Shown here: in pieces, positions 53,869 through 62,586 of the stretch
Layout: every line of letters begins with the position of its first letter
Position numbering within the stretch: the first letter of the stretch is position 1
Origin: Ferruginibacter sp.
GTDB lineage: Bacteria > Bacteroidota > Bacteroidia > Chitinophagales > Chitinophagaceae
Direction of reading: 5' to 3'
Assembly (NCBI GenBank): GCA_028288705.1
Contig: JAQBNH010000019.1
Coordinates: forward strand, 248,001-312,000
Length of the DNA: 64,000 nucleotides
Translations under genes and position numbers: made by a program
Notes under the pieces: generated by a model
The model's database searches: none
Told to the model about the DNA's origin: nothing
What the model saw: only the letters and a program-made list of their open reading frames with translations

Positions 53869-53957
53869 TAAAAGGAATGATCGACTGCAGCCTTGCCCTG
53901 CAAAGCACTTGCGTTTGCGCGAAAATTTTTCTACGTTTATTTTCTAAACAATTTACC

Positions 53958-54230
53958 ATGCCTAAATATGTCATTGAAAGAGAGATCCCCGGCGCGGGAA
54001 AATTAACGCCAGAGCAATTAAAGACCATCTCGCAGACTTCCTGCGGCGTATTAAACAACATGGGTCCGCAAATTCAATGGGTGCAGAGTTATGTTGCCGA
54101 AGACAAGATCTATTGCGTGTACATTGCGCCAGATAAAGCAATGGTACTGGAACATGCGAAGCAGGGCGGCTTCCCTGCGAATTCCGTCAGCGAAGTGACA
54201 CATGTAATTGATCCCGCAACAGCGGAGTAA
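53958..54230 (+). CDS. DUF4242/SCO4226-like nickel-binding family protein
   Basis: 90 aa from the ATG at 53958. The start PKYVIEREIPGAGKLTPEQLKTISQTSC, the central QWVQSYVAEDKIYCVYIAPD and the HAKQGGFPANSVSEV end match this ferredoxin-like family. One member binds nickel; a general function is not settled. The upstream extension (to 53877) has no support. Confidence 0.85.
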   Translation: MPKYVIEREIPGAGKLTPEQLKTISQTSCGVLNNMGPQIQWVQSYVAEDKIYCVYIAPDKAMVLEHAKQGGFPANSVSEVTHVIDPATAE

Positions 54231-54365
54231 ACTAATACTGCAACAAAGGAACTGATGTCTTTTCACTAAACCTTGCTAAGTCTGCAAGGCGACGTTCATG
54301 ATTGCTTCATTAAAGAAAGGCTCTTTCTTTGCAGGCAACATTTGCCATACAATTATAAGCACCCC

Positions 54366-55112
54366 ATGAAATATCTCCTGATCGCACTCACGCTGCTTGC
54401 CTGTCATTCCGGCAACAGGAAGAATGCCACAGCGCTTCCTCCGGATCCGCTCGATACTATTCAATCTTCAGTTCCGGCGAACCTGGCAGAACCGGCTATT
54501 TTCGAGGCTGCATTCAGCAAAGGCACAACGAAAAAAGTAAATGATGCCACCGTTCATTTTTACGGAATCAATATCGGCAATATTAAATTACCGACAGGCC
54601 GTGTTGTGGCCTGCGATCCGTTGCATATTGATGAATATGGAAAACCGTTCACGCAGATCTTTCCAACAGGAGCATTTCCTCTTCAGCTGTCGATCATAAA
54701 AGTGGAAGCGGAAGAAAGTATTGCTTTTGCGCGGATAAAATTCAGTGATTCTGCGGTTGTGAAATGGTCACTGGCATTGTTGGCAGGAGAGGAAGACATT
54801 CCCATTGAAAAAGAAGCCATTCACGGTTATGGCGTTGATGCCGGGATCGGTATTTTCATGGATGAATCGATGATCAAACAACTGGACCTGGAGAAACTCA
54901 GGAGTATGAATGCGCCGTTGTACCAGGATATGGAAAAGCACCGCCATTACGGTTGGCGTTATACGCTGTTTAATGTAGGAGCGCAAAATATGGCAGCATT
55001 TACTTCCGGCCTTGGCGATGGAAGATACGCCTCCTACATCGGCTTCGATGCCGCGGGCAAGCCCTGCAGGTTGCTGACGGATTTTGCGGTGTATTACTGG
55101 AAGAAAAACTGA
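54366..55112 (+). CDS. DUF4241 lipoprotein
   Basis: 248 aa from the ATG at 54366. A lipobox (LTLLACHSG, Cys13) follows a short signal. The DUF4241 domain shows NIKLPTGRVVACDP, GAFPLQLSII, HGYGVDAGIGIFMD, NAPLYQDMEK and FTSGLGDGRYASYIGFDAAGKPCRLLTDF. The family has no known function, and toxin-immunity roles have been suggested for some relatives. No toxin gene is adjacent. Confidence 0.85.
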   Translation: MKYLLIALTLLACHSGNRKNATALPPDPLDTIQSSVPANLAEPAIFEAAFSKGTTKKVNDATVHFYGINIGNIKLPTGRVVACDPLHIDEYGKPFTQIFPTGAFPLQLSIIKVEAEESIAFARIKFSDSAVVKWSLALLAGEEDIPIEKEAIHGYGVDAGIGIFMDESMIKQLDLEKLRSMNAPLYQDMEKHRHYGWRYTLFNVGAQNMAAFTSGLGDGRYASYIGFDAAGKPCRLLTDFAVYYWKKN

Positions 55113-55162
55113 TGTTGACTTCCCGCTCATCAGGCGCTCGCGCAAGCATGTAACATCATGGT

Positions 55163-55591
55163 TTAAACGACATCTTTTTTATACAATAACGGAACCATGA
55201 AAATGGTACAGGCACCCGTAATCAAAATAACACCGGTTAATAGTTCCCGGAATTGTTTTGTCTGTAGCGGATCTGCCGAACGTTGTACCTGCATGGCAAA
55301 CATGATCAATAAGGCAGTAACCGCCACCCAGACAAACTGGTAAACGATGGCGCCACGTTTCATGTAATGATGAAAAAGATAAAAGATAAAACCGGCGATC
55401 GTCACAATCAGCACCAGTGAGAAAATGATCGTAGAAACATTTACCAGCTCGGATAACGGGTAATGGGTATACAGCCTGAAATACGAGTTAAAAATGAGGC
55501 TCAGTACAGTTGCAGCAATGCCTGCAAACAAGCCAGCTAAAACCGACTTTGAAAATTCTGTGGAATCAAATTCCTGTTCCATTAGTTCCAT
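55163..55591 (-). CDS. Four-helix inner-membrane protein, unknown function
   Basis: 142 aa from the ATG at 55591 (or 55582). A short acidic N-terminus precedes four helices: VLAGLFAGIAATVLSLIF, NVSTIIFSLVLIVTIAGFIFYLF, AIVYQFVWVAVTALLIMF and ITGACTIFMVPLLY. No family recognised. It lies between the DUF4241 gene and the histidine-kinase gene, with separate spacing from both. Confidence 0.6.
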   Translation of the reverse strand: MELMEQEFDSTEFSKSVLAGLFAGIAATVLSLIFNSYFRLYTHYPLSELVNVSTIIFSLVLIVTIAGFIFYLFHHYMKRGAIVYQFVWVAVTALLIMFAMQVQRSADPLQTKQFRELLTGVILITGACTIFMVPLLYKKDVV

Positions 55592-55710
55592 AACAATCTT
55601 TTTTATGATGAGCAAAGTCAGCCATTTCTTTTTTGGCAATGGCTTCGCCAATAAAGGTAGCAGGCCGCTATTAGGAACGGGTTAACCCGGGATTAAGATG
55701 GGATTAAAAT

Positions 55711-57096
55711 TTAACCCACGGCTCCTGTCTGCGCGATCGGTAAACTGATAGAGAATATCGTTCCTTTTCCGGGTACAGAAGTTACATCAATGCTGCCGCG
55801 GTGCAATTTGATAATGCGGTTCACCAGCGTAAGGCCTAAACCCGATCCTGTACCGTGGGGCGCTTCAGCAGCGCGAAAAAAAGCAGTAAAAATATGGGGG
55901 AGGTCATCAGCGGGAATGCCCTTGCCATGGTCTGCTACCCGGATGAGGATGAGATCATTCCCTGGCTCAAAACTGATGATGGCCGTTTTGTCTTCTGAAT
56001 ACTTGCAGGCATTCATGGCAAGGTTTTTCAGGGCGGTTAGCAAGAGTGCCTCGTTGCCAAAAACCAGCATACGTGATTCATCTTCCGGCACTTCTGCAAA
56101 ATTTAATTTCACGATATAGCCTTTTCCCGGTTTCGCCAGTTCGGCCGGAAGGCGCGCCAGTAGTTCATCTATCCGAACGGGGCTCAAAGCTAATCCGCCA
56201 GGGTCGCCGGAAACAGATGCAAACTGCAGTAAGGTTTGCGTAAGCGTGTTTAGTTCCCGTACATCGTTGTAAACAGATGCCATAATATCCCGGTAATAGG
56301 GCGTGCTGCGTTCCCGTTGTAAAGCAACATCCAGTTGGCTGGAAATAGCGGTAAGGGGTGTGTTTAATTCGTGCGAGGCGGCAGAGATAAAACGGCGTTG
56401 TACTTCGAAACTCTCCTGCAGCCTGTCGAGTAAGGCATTAAGTGTTGTCGTGAGCTCATTCCATTCATCACTGGCGTTGCCGGGCCTGATCCGTTGTGTC
56501 AGGTTATTGGCCGAGATCGTCTGCACCTCGCTGGTAATTCTTTTGATCGGTCTTAACAGGATCGTTGAAAAAAGGTAGCCTGTGCTTAATGCAATGGCCA
56601 ATCCGCCGAGCATGGTGAGCAACAGGATACGTTTCAGCCGCTGCATATTCCATTCGCCACGGTTATCCCTGCCTTCAACTACGATGAGGAGATCCCGGGG
56701 CTGGTCATAAAAAAACAAGGTCTCGTCCGCGCCCTTTCGCGAAAAGCTGATTTTATCTGCCCTGGCTTTTTGCACGGTTTGCAGAGAAACGGGTCCTTCC
56801 GTTGAGGCACCGCGTTGATACTGATACAAGCGCTGACCGGCGGCATTATACACTTCCAGTTTCGTATGCTGAACAGAAAGGCTGGCGCCGGAATCGATCT
56901 CATTCATCAGCGAGGCATCATATCGCGCGGGCTGTTTGAGCATATGCGCTGAAACCAGCGCCCTGCTGATGAGTTCGGCCTGGAAAGTTGTGCGGCGATT
57001 GTTGTAAGAAAAATAATAGATGACCGAGCAGGCCACTCCCAGTAAGCAGAGCACAAGACCTGTGAAGACCAGCGTGATTTTATATTTGATATGCAT
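55711..57096 (-). CDS. Sensor histidine kinase with HAMP domain
   Basis: 461 aa from the ATG at 57096 (a TTG one codon upstream also exists). Two membrane helices (about 6-31 and 160-182) flank a sensor region of about 130 residues. HAMP follows (LLRPIKRITSEVQTISANNL). The phosphoacceptor His242 lies in FISAASHELNTPLTAI. The ATPase domain has N box LKNLAMNACKYSEDKT, G1 VADHGKGIP, F box IFTAFFRA and G2 GTGSGLGLTLVNRI. Its ATG shares one base with the response-regulator stop (TGATG), so the two are translationally coupled. Confidence 0.93.
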   Translation of the reverse strand: MHIKYKITLVFTGLVLCLLGVACSVIYYFSYNNRRTTFQAELISRALVSAHMLKQPARYDASLMNEIDSGASLSVQHTKLEVYNAAGQRLYQYQRGASTEGPVSLQTVQKARADKISFSRKGADETLFFYDQPRDLLIVVEGRDNRGEWNMQRLKRILLLTMLGGLAIALSTGYLFSTILLRPIKRITSEVQTISANNLTQRIRPGNASDEWNELTTTLNALLDRLQESFEVQRRFISAASHELNTPLTAISSQLDVALQRERSTPYYRDIMASVYNDVRELNTLTQTLLQFASVSGDPGGLALSPVRIDELLARLPAELAKPGKGYIVKLNFAEVPEDESRMLVFGNEALLLTALKNLAMNACKYSEDKTAIISFEPGNDLILIRVADHGKGIPADDLPHIFTAFFRAAEAPHGTGSGLGLTLVNRIIKLHRGSIDVTSVPGKGTIFSISLPIAQTGAVG

Positions 57097-57788
57097 CAAT
57101 GGTCTTTTAAAATATAACCTGATCCGATGTAGGTTTGAATAAGTTTGTGATCAAACCCTTTATCAACTTTGCTGCGTAGCAAACTGATAAAAACATCGAT
57201 CACATTAGTATTGCTGTCAAAATCCACATCCCAGACTTTAAGCGAAATATCGGCCCTCGAAACAACCCGGTTTTTGTTGCGCAGCAGGTATTCCAGCAGT
57301 TGAAACTCTTTCAGTGTCAGACTGATCAACCTTCCGGCCCGCCTGACTTCCATGCTATCTGTATTCATTTCGAGGTCGAGCGCCTTCAGGAGGGTACTTG
57401 CGGAAAAAGGTTGTTGCAGGCTACGTTTCAGCAACGCCTTTATTTTCATTAGTAGTTCTTTAAATTCAAACGGCTTCAGCATGTAGTCGTCAGCTCCTGC
57501 GTCATAGCCTTTAATTTTATCCGGTAAACTGCCCATCGCTGTCAGCATGAGGATGGGAATGTTGGGATCAAGATCGCGGATTTTCATGCAAAGCTGGTAG
57601 CCATTTATCCGGGGGAGATTTACATCAAGTATGACCAGGTCGCAGGGATTTGCTTCGAAAATATGAAGACCTATTTCGCCATCAAAAGCCAGCGTCACTT
57701 TATAGCCCGTTTCTTCAAGTCCGAATTTTATCGTGTCGGCTATTTTCTTTTCATCTTCAACTATCAGGATGTTGCCGCGTTCTGTCAT
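57096..57788 (-). CDS. OmpR/PhoB-family response regulator
   Basis: 230 aa from the ATG at 57788. The receiver domain has the acidic pair Glu11-Asp12, the phosphoacceptor Asp55 in LVILDVNLPR, Thr in LMLTAMG and Lys in LKPFEFKEL. The winged-helix DNA-binding domain (residues 135-230) has SLTLKEFQLLEYLLRNKNRVVSRADISLKVWD and ends GSGYILKD. It should bind direct repeats upstream of target genes. It lies downstream of the oxidase-like gene with about a 90-base gap; the targets are unknown. Confidence 0.94.
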   Translation of the reverse strand: MTERGNILIVEDEKKIADTIKFGLEETGYKVTLAFDGEIGLHIFEANPCDLVILDVNLPRINGYQLCMKIRDLDPNIPILMLTAMGSLPDKIKGYDAGADDYMLKPFEFKELLMKIKALLKRSLQQPFSASTLLKALDLEMNTDSMEVRRAGRLISLTLKEFQLLEYLLRNKNRVVSRADISLKVWDVDFDSNTNVIDVFISLLRSKVDKGFDHKLIQTYIGSGYILKDH

Positions 57789-57874
57789 AAGTAGGTTTGC
57801 CTGGCGATTTAGGCGATATAAATTTACGGGGAAACGGGGATACTGGTCACTTACAAAGAAGGATCGCGCGGCAA

Positions 57875-59116
57875 TCAACAAGAAGGAATCGATGTCTCTT
57901 CGTTATTTTTCTTTAGCCATCCAACCCAGATAAACAATGCGCCCGTCAACAAAATAATCGCAGCACAGAAAAGAAAGATGGTAATGTAGGGCACTACGTC
58001 GTAATCCAGTCCCATCACTCCCTGCAGCATCAGCAATAATTCATTGACGATAATACCCGTCACAAAAACTACGAGTCCTCCACGCAATGTTTTGTTTGGT
58101 TGAACGAAACCTGCGTTCACAATATATCCCAGCAGGAAAAGGCTGGTAACGGCCAGCAATACCAGGTGCAGGTAGCCAATGATGATGGGCCGAAAGCCAT
58201 AAGATAAATGACTAAGCCCGGGATGAATGGATCCGGATTGCAATAGGATTTTTATGGAAAGTGCGATGCCGGCGAGTAACAGGAGCCACCTTCCGGCAGG
58301 AGAAAAAACAGGATTCAGTAAGGCCGCATGTTTACGGAAAAAAATAAGCATGAGTGTCCAGCCATATAATTGCGCGATCACAGCCGCTACCAGGATCAGA
58401 TAAATGGCGAACGGAAACGGAAGCCAGAGCGCAGATAGTAAGTAGGCAGGAATACATGCCCCTGCAAACAACCAAAAAACCCTGAGCAATATTTTCCTGC
58501 TGCCAGTTACCTGTTCAATCAGCGCGGTTAATAATCCCATCCCCGCAAAAAAGAACCAGCCGTTATATTGAAAGTGAAGGAAAAAATAGATGGAGCCCAG
58601 GTACCAGTCTTGCTGTACATGTTTAGTGGCCATCATAAAGGCCAGTGAATAAGCGCCAAGAGATGATGAGGCACTAAAAAATAAGGCAGCCTTAAACCAG
58701 TAGGTACTCATGCGCTCTCTGGCGAAGCGGTTCAGGTCTTTCCAAAAATAAATAGCGAAAGCATAGGAGACAAACAGGGACAATGTAGAAAAGCAGATTG
58801 ACCAGAATGCATATCCCTGGAAGATAAAACTGATGAGCATGCCATAAGCGGTAAATAAATTTGCAGCCAGTATCCATTTGTAACGGGGGAAGAAATTGTT
58901 TCCTGATATTTTGCCAAGCTGATGCACGAGCAATAGTATCAGCGTTTGGGTGATCCATCCGGCGAAAGCAAAATGGGAATGGCTGTTCAGTAAAAACTTT
59001 TGTTCGATGATCGGGAGGGAAAAAGCAATCTTGTAACGCAGCGTTACGCCAAGCAAGGCGACAAGCAGGAGGTTGAAAAAAGAAAGCGATAGCCAACGGC
59101 GAAGAATCGGAAGCAT
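57875..59116 (-). CDS. Multi-helix membrane protein resembling heme-copper oxidase subunit I
   Basis: 413 aa from the ATG at 59116, about 12 membrane helices. LLNSHSHFAFAGWITQTLILLLVHQL places two His in a helix, as in subunit I of oxidases and NO reductases. Another His is in YFFLHFQYNGWFFFAGMG, and more lie in IGYLHLVLLAV. Overall length and helix count fit a reduced oxidase/NorB-like fold, but the full set of copper-site histidines is not obvious, so activity is uncertain. It starts 25 bases after the Crp/Fnr stop, probably one operon. An NO or O2 related role is inference. Confidence 0.6.
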   Translation of the reverse strand: MLPILRRWLSLSFFNLLLVALLGVTLRYKIAFSLPIIEQKFLLNSHSHFAFAGWITQTLILLLVHQLGKISGNNFFPRYKWILAANLFTAYGMLISFIFQGYAFWSICFSTLSLFVSYAFAIYFWKDLNRFARERMSTYWFKAALFFSASSSLGAYSLAFMMATKHVQQDWYLGSIYFFLHFQYNGWFFFAGMGLLTALIEQVTGSRKILLRVFWLFAGACIPAYLLSALWLPFPFAIYLILVAAVIAQLYGWTLMLIFFRKHAALLNPVFSPAGRWLLLLAGIALSIKILLQSGSIHPGLSHLSYGFRPIIIGYLHLVLLAVTSLFLLGYIVNAGFVQPNKTLRGGLVVFVTGIIVNELLLMLQGVMGLDYDVVPYITIFLFCAAIILLTGALFIWVGWLKKNNEETSIPSC

Positions 59117-59141
59117 GTAACTGGTTTCGTAACTTAATAAT

Positions 59142-59759
59142 TCAGGACTGCTGGTTTTCCCGCACCTGGTAAAATACTTTTCCTTTGCTGATCCGGAGCG
59201 TGCCTTTTTCATGCATCGTCCTGATCGTGCGAATAACGGTCTCAACACGCAGCCCGGTCATATCAGCGATCTGCTGGCGGGTAAGGCAAAGCTGGTCTCC
59301 GTTGGTTAAAAAATTCCGGTTATCTGTTTTCAGGTCCTGCAGCAATGTGTTGATCATTGTTTCAGGACAATGGGTACTGATAGACTGCAGTAAAGAAAAT
59401 TTATACCTCAGGCGTTTGGCAAACAGCGTGCTGAATTGCTGGTGCAGCTGTGGACTTTCCATTAATAATTGCTTAAAAGTGTCTTTATGCAACCTGATCA
59501 CAACAGCATTTCTTTCTGCGATTGCACTCGCCGCATAGGGTTGCTCATCGAATAAGGGCAATTCCCCAAAAGATTCGCCGGGCTCCTGCAAACTGTGAAT
59601 ACATTCCCTGCCGTCCTCGCCAATAAATACCCAGCGGATCAGCCCGCTCACCAACTGGTAATAGAACTGGCAGTTCTGCCCCTGCGTGAAGACGAATTCT
59701 CCCGCCTTCAGTTTTTTGTACGTTGCACCCCAGGCCAGCAGAGTATCAATATTCATCAT
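59142..59759 (-). CDS. Crp/Fnr-family transcription factor
   Basis: 205 aa (204 from the second ATG). The N-terminal cNMP-binding-like beta barrel runs to about residue 120 (LKAGEFVFTQGQNCQFYYQLVSGLIRWVF, then GESFGELPLFDEQPYAASAIA). The C-terminal winged helix has LTRQQIADMTGLRVETVIRTIRTMHEKGTL as recognition region. There is no N-terminal Cys cluster, so it does not sense O2 like FNR; an NNR/DNR-type role in denitrification fits the neighbourhood. A TAGCTTTG -7 box and a palindromic operator lie upstream. Confidence 0.9.
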   Translation of the reverse strand: MMNIDTLLAWGATYKKLKAGEFVFTQGQNCQFYYQLVSGLIRWVFIGEDGRECIHSLQEPGESFGELPLFDEQPYAASAIAERNAVVIRLHKDTFKQLLMESPQLHQQFSTLFAKRLRYKFSLLQSISTHCPETMINTLLQDLKTDNRNFLTNGDQLCLTRQQIADMTGLRVETVIRTIRTMHEKGTLRISKGKVFYQVRENQQS

Positions 59760-59781
59760 GGAGAGAGCTGTTTTGCACTTG

Positions 59782-59789
59782 CAAAGCTA
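59782..59789 (-). promoter_or_regulatory. Candidate -7 box (TAGCTTTG) of the Crp/Fnr gene
   Basis: Exact TAnnTTTG match followed by CA, 22 bases before the ATG. The predicted start near 59778 places the palindrome centre at about -62. Confidence 0.5.
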
Positions 59790-59830
59790 TCCAACCACGC
59801 AGGCCGGTTACATGATGGCTGTTATCAAAA

Positions 59831-59850
59831 TACATGATCCAGATCATGTA
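59831..59850. promoter_or_regulatory. Palindromic FNR/NNR-like operator between the Crp/Fnr gene and the nos operon
   Basis: A 20-base near-perfect palindrome, arms TACATGATC and GATCATGTA around CA. Its core TGAT-N4-ATCA matches the FNR/NNR box TTGAT-N4-ATCAA except for the outer base. It sits 72 bases upstream of the crp-like ATG and 157 bases before the cytochrome c ATG, so one site could serve both directions. Confidence 0.7.
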
Positions 59851-60006
59851 ACAGGGCCGGAAAAAAACTTTTGCCATGATTTCCCGCGCAGGATTTTCTT
59901 ATTCAAAAATAAATGATGCTCATTTTATTAAACATGATTCAACGCATAAAATACTGGTTTGGAAGATTGTACTCTTGTACTGTCTTTAAACTCAAAAACA
60001 TACCAA

Positions 60007-60489
60007 ATGAAAAAATTGATTGTATGCAGTATTATCCTCGCTGCCGGCATTATCCTGTCTTGTAACAATAGTGACTATGCATCTAAAGATGAAAACAAGG
60101 CAATCAAAACGGAGACAGCAAAAGAAGAAGCGGCGCCTTCATACGACCCCAATCGTGGAGAGGGTAAGTTTAAAACAGTTGATGTTGGAAATACTTTAAA
60201 CACAACGATGGCAGGTGCGGGTGAAAAAGTGTATAGTGTAAAGTGTAGCGGCTGTCACAAACTCACAGACGAAAAATTAGTTGGCCCCGGTTGGTCAGGC
60301 GTAACAAGAAGGCATAAGCCAGAGTGGATCATGAACTTCATTACGAATACAGATGCCATGCTCGACAAAGATCCTAAGGCCCAGGCTCAACTGGAACTTT
60401 GCCTGGTAAGAATGCCGAATCAAAATCTTGCAGACGAAGATGCACGCGGCTTACTGGAGTTTATGCGCAAAAACGACGGCATCAGGTAG
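60007..60489 (+). CDS. Lipid-anchored monoheme cytochrome c
   Basis: 160 aa from the ATG at 60007. Signal and lipobox end at Cys19 (IILSCNN). A charged linker of about 40 residues is followed by one class I cytochrome c domain. Heme is attached at Cys80-Ser-Gly-Cys83-His84; a Met ligand is likely in LVRMPNQNL. It lies 103 bases before nosZ in the same direction and is a probable electron donor to N2O reductase, as in other clade II nos clusters. Confidence 0.9.
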   Translation: MKKLIVCSIILAAGIILSCNNSDYASKDENKAIKTETAKEEAAPSYDPNRGEGKFKTVDVGNTLNTTMAGAGEKVYSVKCSGCHKLTDEKLVGPGWSGVTRRHKPEWIMNFITNTDAMLDKDPKAQAQLELCLVRMPNQNLADEDARGLLEFMRKNDGIR

Positions 60490-60592
60490 AACATCAATCA
60501 GCAACAATTTCTTCTCCCGTTTATAAGGCATTTGCTGCCCAACAGGCAACGTATGCCCTTTCCCCAGCATTCCATTCTTTAAAATATAAGTT

Positions 60593-62584
60593 ATGAGCTG
60601 CATTAAAAAGTATTCTTTATTTCTCGCAGGTATGTTGATCATATCGGTCATCGGATGTAAACCGAAAAATCTTGGCACGGCAGTCAGCGGCGATGCCGCG
60701 GCGAAGTCTTTCGTGGCACCGGGTAAATTCGACGAGTATTATAATTTTGTCTCCGGTGGTTTTAGCGGGCAGATGAGCGTGTATGGTTTACCCAGCGGAC
60801 GCCTGTTGAAAGTTGTTCCCATTTTCTCGGTCAACCCGGAAAACGGTTATGGTTATTCCGAAGAAACAAAGCCCATGCTCAACACCTCGCACGGTTTCGT
60901 TCCATGGGATGATCAGCATCACCTGGATCTGTCGCAAACGGATGGCGCGATCGATGGCCGCTGGATCTTCGCCAATGCCAACAATACTCCTCGTGTGGCA
61001 CGTGTGGACCTGACGACATTTCATACAGCCGAGATCCTGGAACTGCCCAACAGCGCCGGAAATCACAGTTCCCCTTTTATTACGGAGAACACAGAATACG
61101 TAGTGGCCGGTACAAGATTCAGCGTTCCGCCCGATGATAAAAACGGCGACGTCCCGATCAATACCTATAAACAAAATTTTAAAGGCACGATCAGTTTTAT
61201 CAGCGTTGACAAAACAAACGGCAACATGGATATTGCTTTTCAATTGCAGTGCCCGGCGGTGAATTTCGATTTAAGCCATGCGGGTAAAGGCGTATCCAGC
61301 GGCTGGTTTTTCTTCAGTTGTTATAATACCGAGCAGGCCAACACATTGCTTGAAGTGAATGCTTCGAAGAGAGATAAAGATTTTATCATGGCGGTGAACT
61401 GGAAGCAGGCTGCAGAACTGATCAAGGCGGGTAAAGGACGCAAGCAATCTGTGAAGTATGCGAGCAACCGCTATGATGAAGCCACGCATTCTGCAACGTC
61501 TACGATAAAAACGGAAGTAACGGTAATGGATGTAAAAGATTTTCCGGGGCTGGTATATTTTATTCCCTGCCCTAAATCGCCACATGGTTGTGATGTGAAT
61601 CCTACAGGCGAATATATAGTTGGCAGTGGAAAACTAGCCGCGTTGATCCCCGTGTTTAGTTTTGCGAAAATTCAACAGGCCATTGCAGACAAAGCTTTTG
61701 AAGGCGAGTATGAAGGCATTCCCGTAATTAAATATGACGCCGCTTTATATGGTGAAGTGAAAAAGCCCGGCCTTGGCCCTTTACATACAGAGTTTGATGA
61801 TAAAGGCAATGCATACACGACCATGTTTGTATCCAGCGAAGTGGTGAAATGGAACCTGAAAGAGTTAAAAGTACTGGATCGTGTTCCCACTTATTATTCT
61901 CCGGGTCACCTGATGATCCCCGGCGGTGATTCTAAAAAACCAACAGGCAAATACCTGGTGGCTTATAACAAAATTACCAAAGACCGTTACCTGCCAACAG
62001 GCCCCGAGCTTGCACAAAGTGCGCAGTTGTTTGATATCAGTGGTGATAAAATGCAGCTGATCCTGGATTATCCAACGATCGGAGAACCGCATTACGCACA
62101 GGCTGTTGAAGCTTCCGTGATCCGCGATAAATCTGTGAAATTCTTTAAGATCGAAAGCAATAATCATCCGTATGCTTCTAAGGGAGAAGGCGCAACAAAA
62201 GTTGTACGGGAAGGAAATAAAATTCATGTGTATATGACGGCGATCCGCTCTCATCTTACACCGGATAATATCGAAGGCATCAGGTTAGGGGACGAAGTTT
62301 ATTTTCATGTAACCAATATTGAGCAGGACTGGGATGTGCCTCACGGGTTCGCGATCAAAGGCGCTACTACCGGTGAGTTGCTAATCATGCCGGGTGAAAC
62401 AGCCACGCTGAAATGGATACCGGATGCTGTTGGAATATTTCCCTTCTATTGTACGGATTTCTGCAGCGCATTGCACCAGGAAATGTCCGGCTATGCAAGG
62501 GTGTCTGCACCAAATAGTCTGCAACCACTCAGTTTCAGCACCGGAAGTAATATGCCTGCATCGGATAGTATTCCGGCTAAATAA
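60593..62584 (+). CDS. nosZ: Nitrous-oxide reductase, clade II, lipoprotein form
   Basis: 663 aa. It reduces N2O to N2 in the periplasm. The N-terminus has a Sec-type signal ending in a lipobox (IISVIGC, Cys22), with no twin-arginine motif, so this is the Sec-dependent clade II enzyme. The seven-bladed propeller carrying CuZ includes DDQHHLDL and PHGCDVNPTG. The C-terminal cupredoxin domain has CuA ligands Cys620, Cys624, His628 and Met631 in FYCTDFCSALHQEMSGY, plus His in DVPHGFAI. A short tail ends the protein. The nosL fusion gene begins 2 bases after its stop. Confidence 0.96.
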   Translation: MSCIKKYSLFLAGMLIISVIGCKPKNLGTAVSGDAAAKSFVAPGKFDEYYNFVSGGFSGQMSVYGLPSGRLLKVVPIFSVNPENGYGYSEETKPMLNTSHGFVPWDDQHHLDLSQTDGAIDGRWIFANANNTPRVARVDLTTFHTAEILELPNSAGNHSSPFITENTEYVVAGTRFSVPPDDKNGDVPINTYKQNFKGTISFISVDKTNGNMDIAFQLQCPAVNFDLSHAGKGVSSGWFFFSCYNTEQANTLLEVNASKRDKDFIMAVNWKQAAELIKAGKGRKQSVKYASNRYDEATHSATSTIKTEVTVMDVKDFPGLVYFIPCPKSPHGCDVNPTGEYIVGSGKLAALIPVFSFAKIQQAIADKAFEGEYEGIPVIKYDAALYGEVKKPGLGPLHTEFDDKGNAYTTMFVSSEVVKWNLKELKVLDRVPTYYSPGHLMIPGGDSKKPTGKYLVAYNKITKDRYLPTGPELAQSAQLFDISGDKMQLILDYPTIGEPHYAQAVEASVIRDKSVKFFKIESNNHPYASKGEGATKVVREGNKIHVYMTAIRSHLTPDNIEGIRLGDEVYFHVTNIEQDWDVPHGFAIKGATTGELLIMPGETATLKWIPDAVGIFPFYCTDFCSALHQEMSGYARVSAPNSLQPLSFSTGSNMPASDSIPAK

Positions 62585-62586
62585 TT

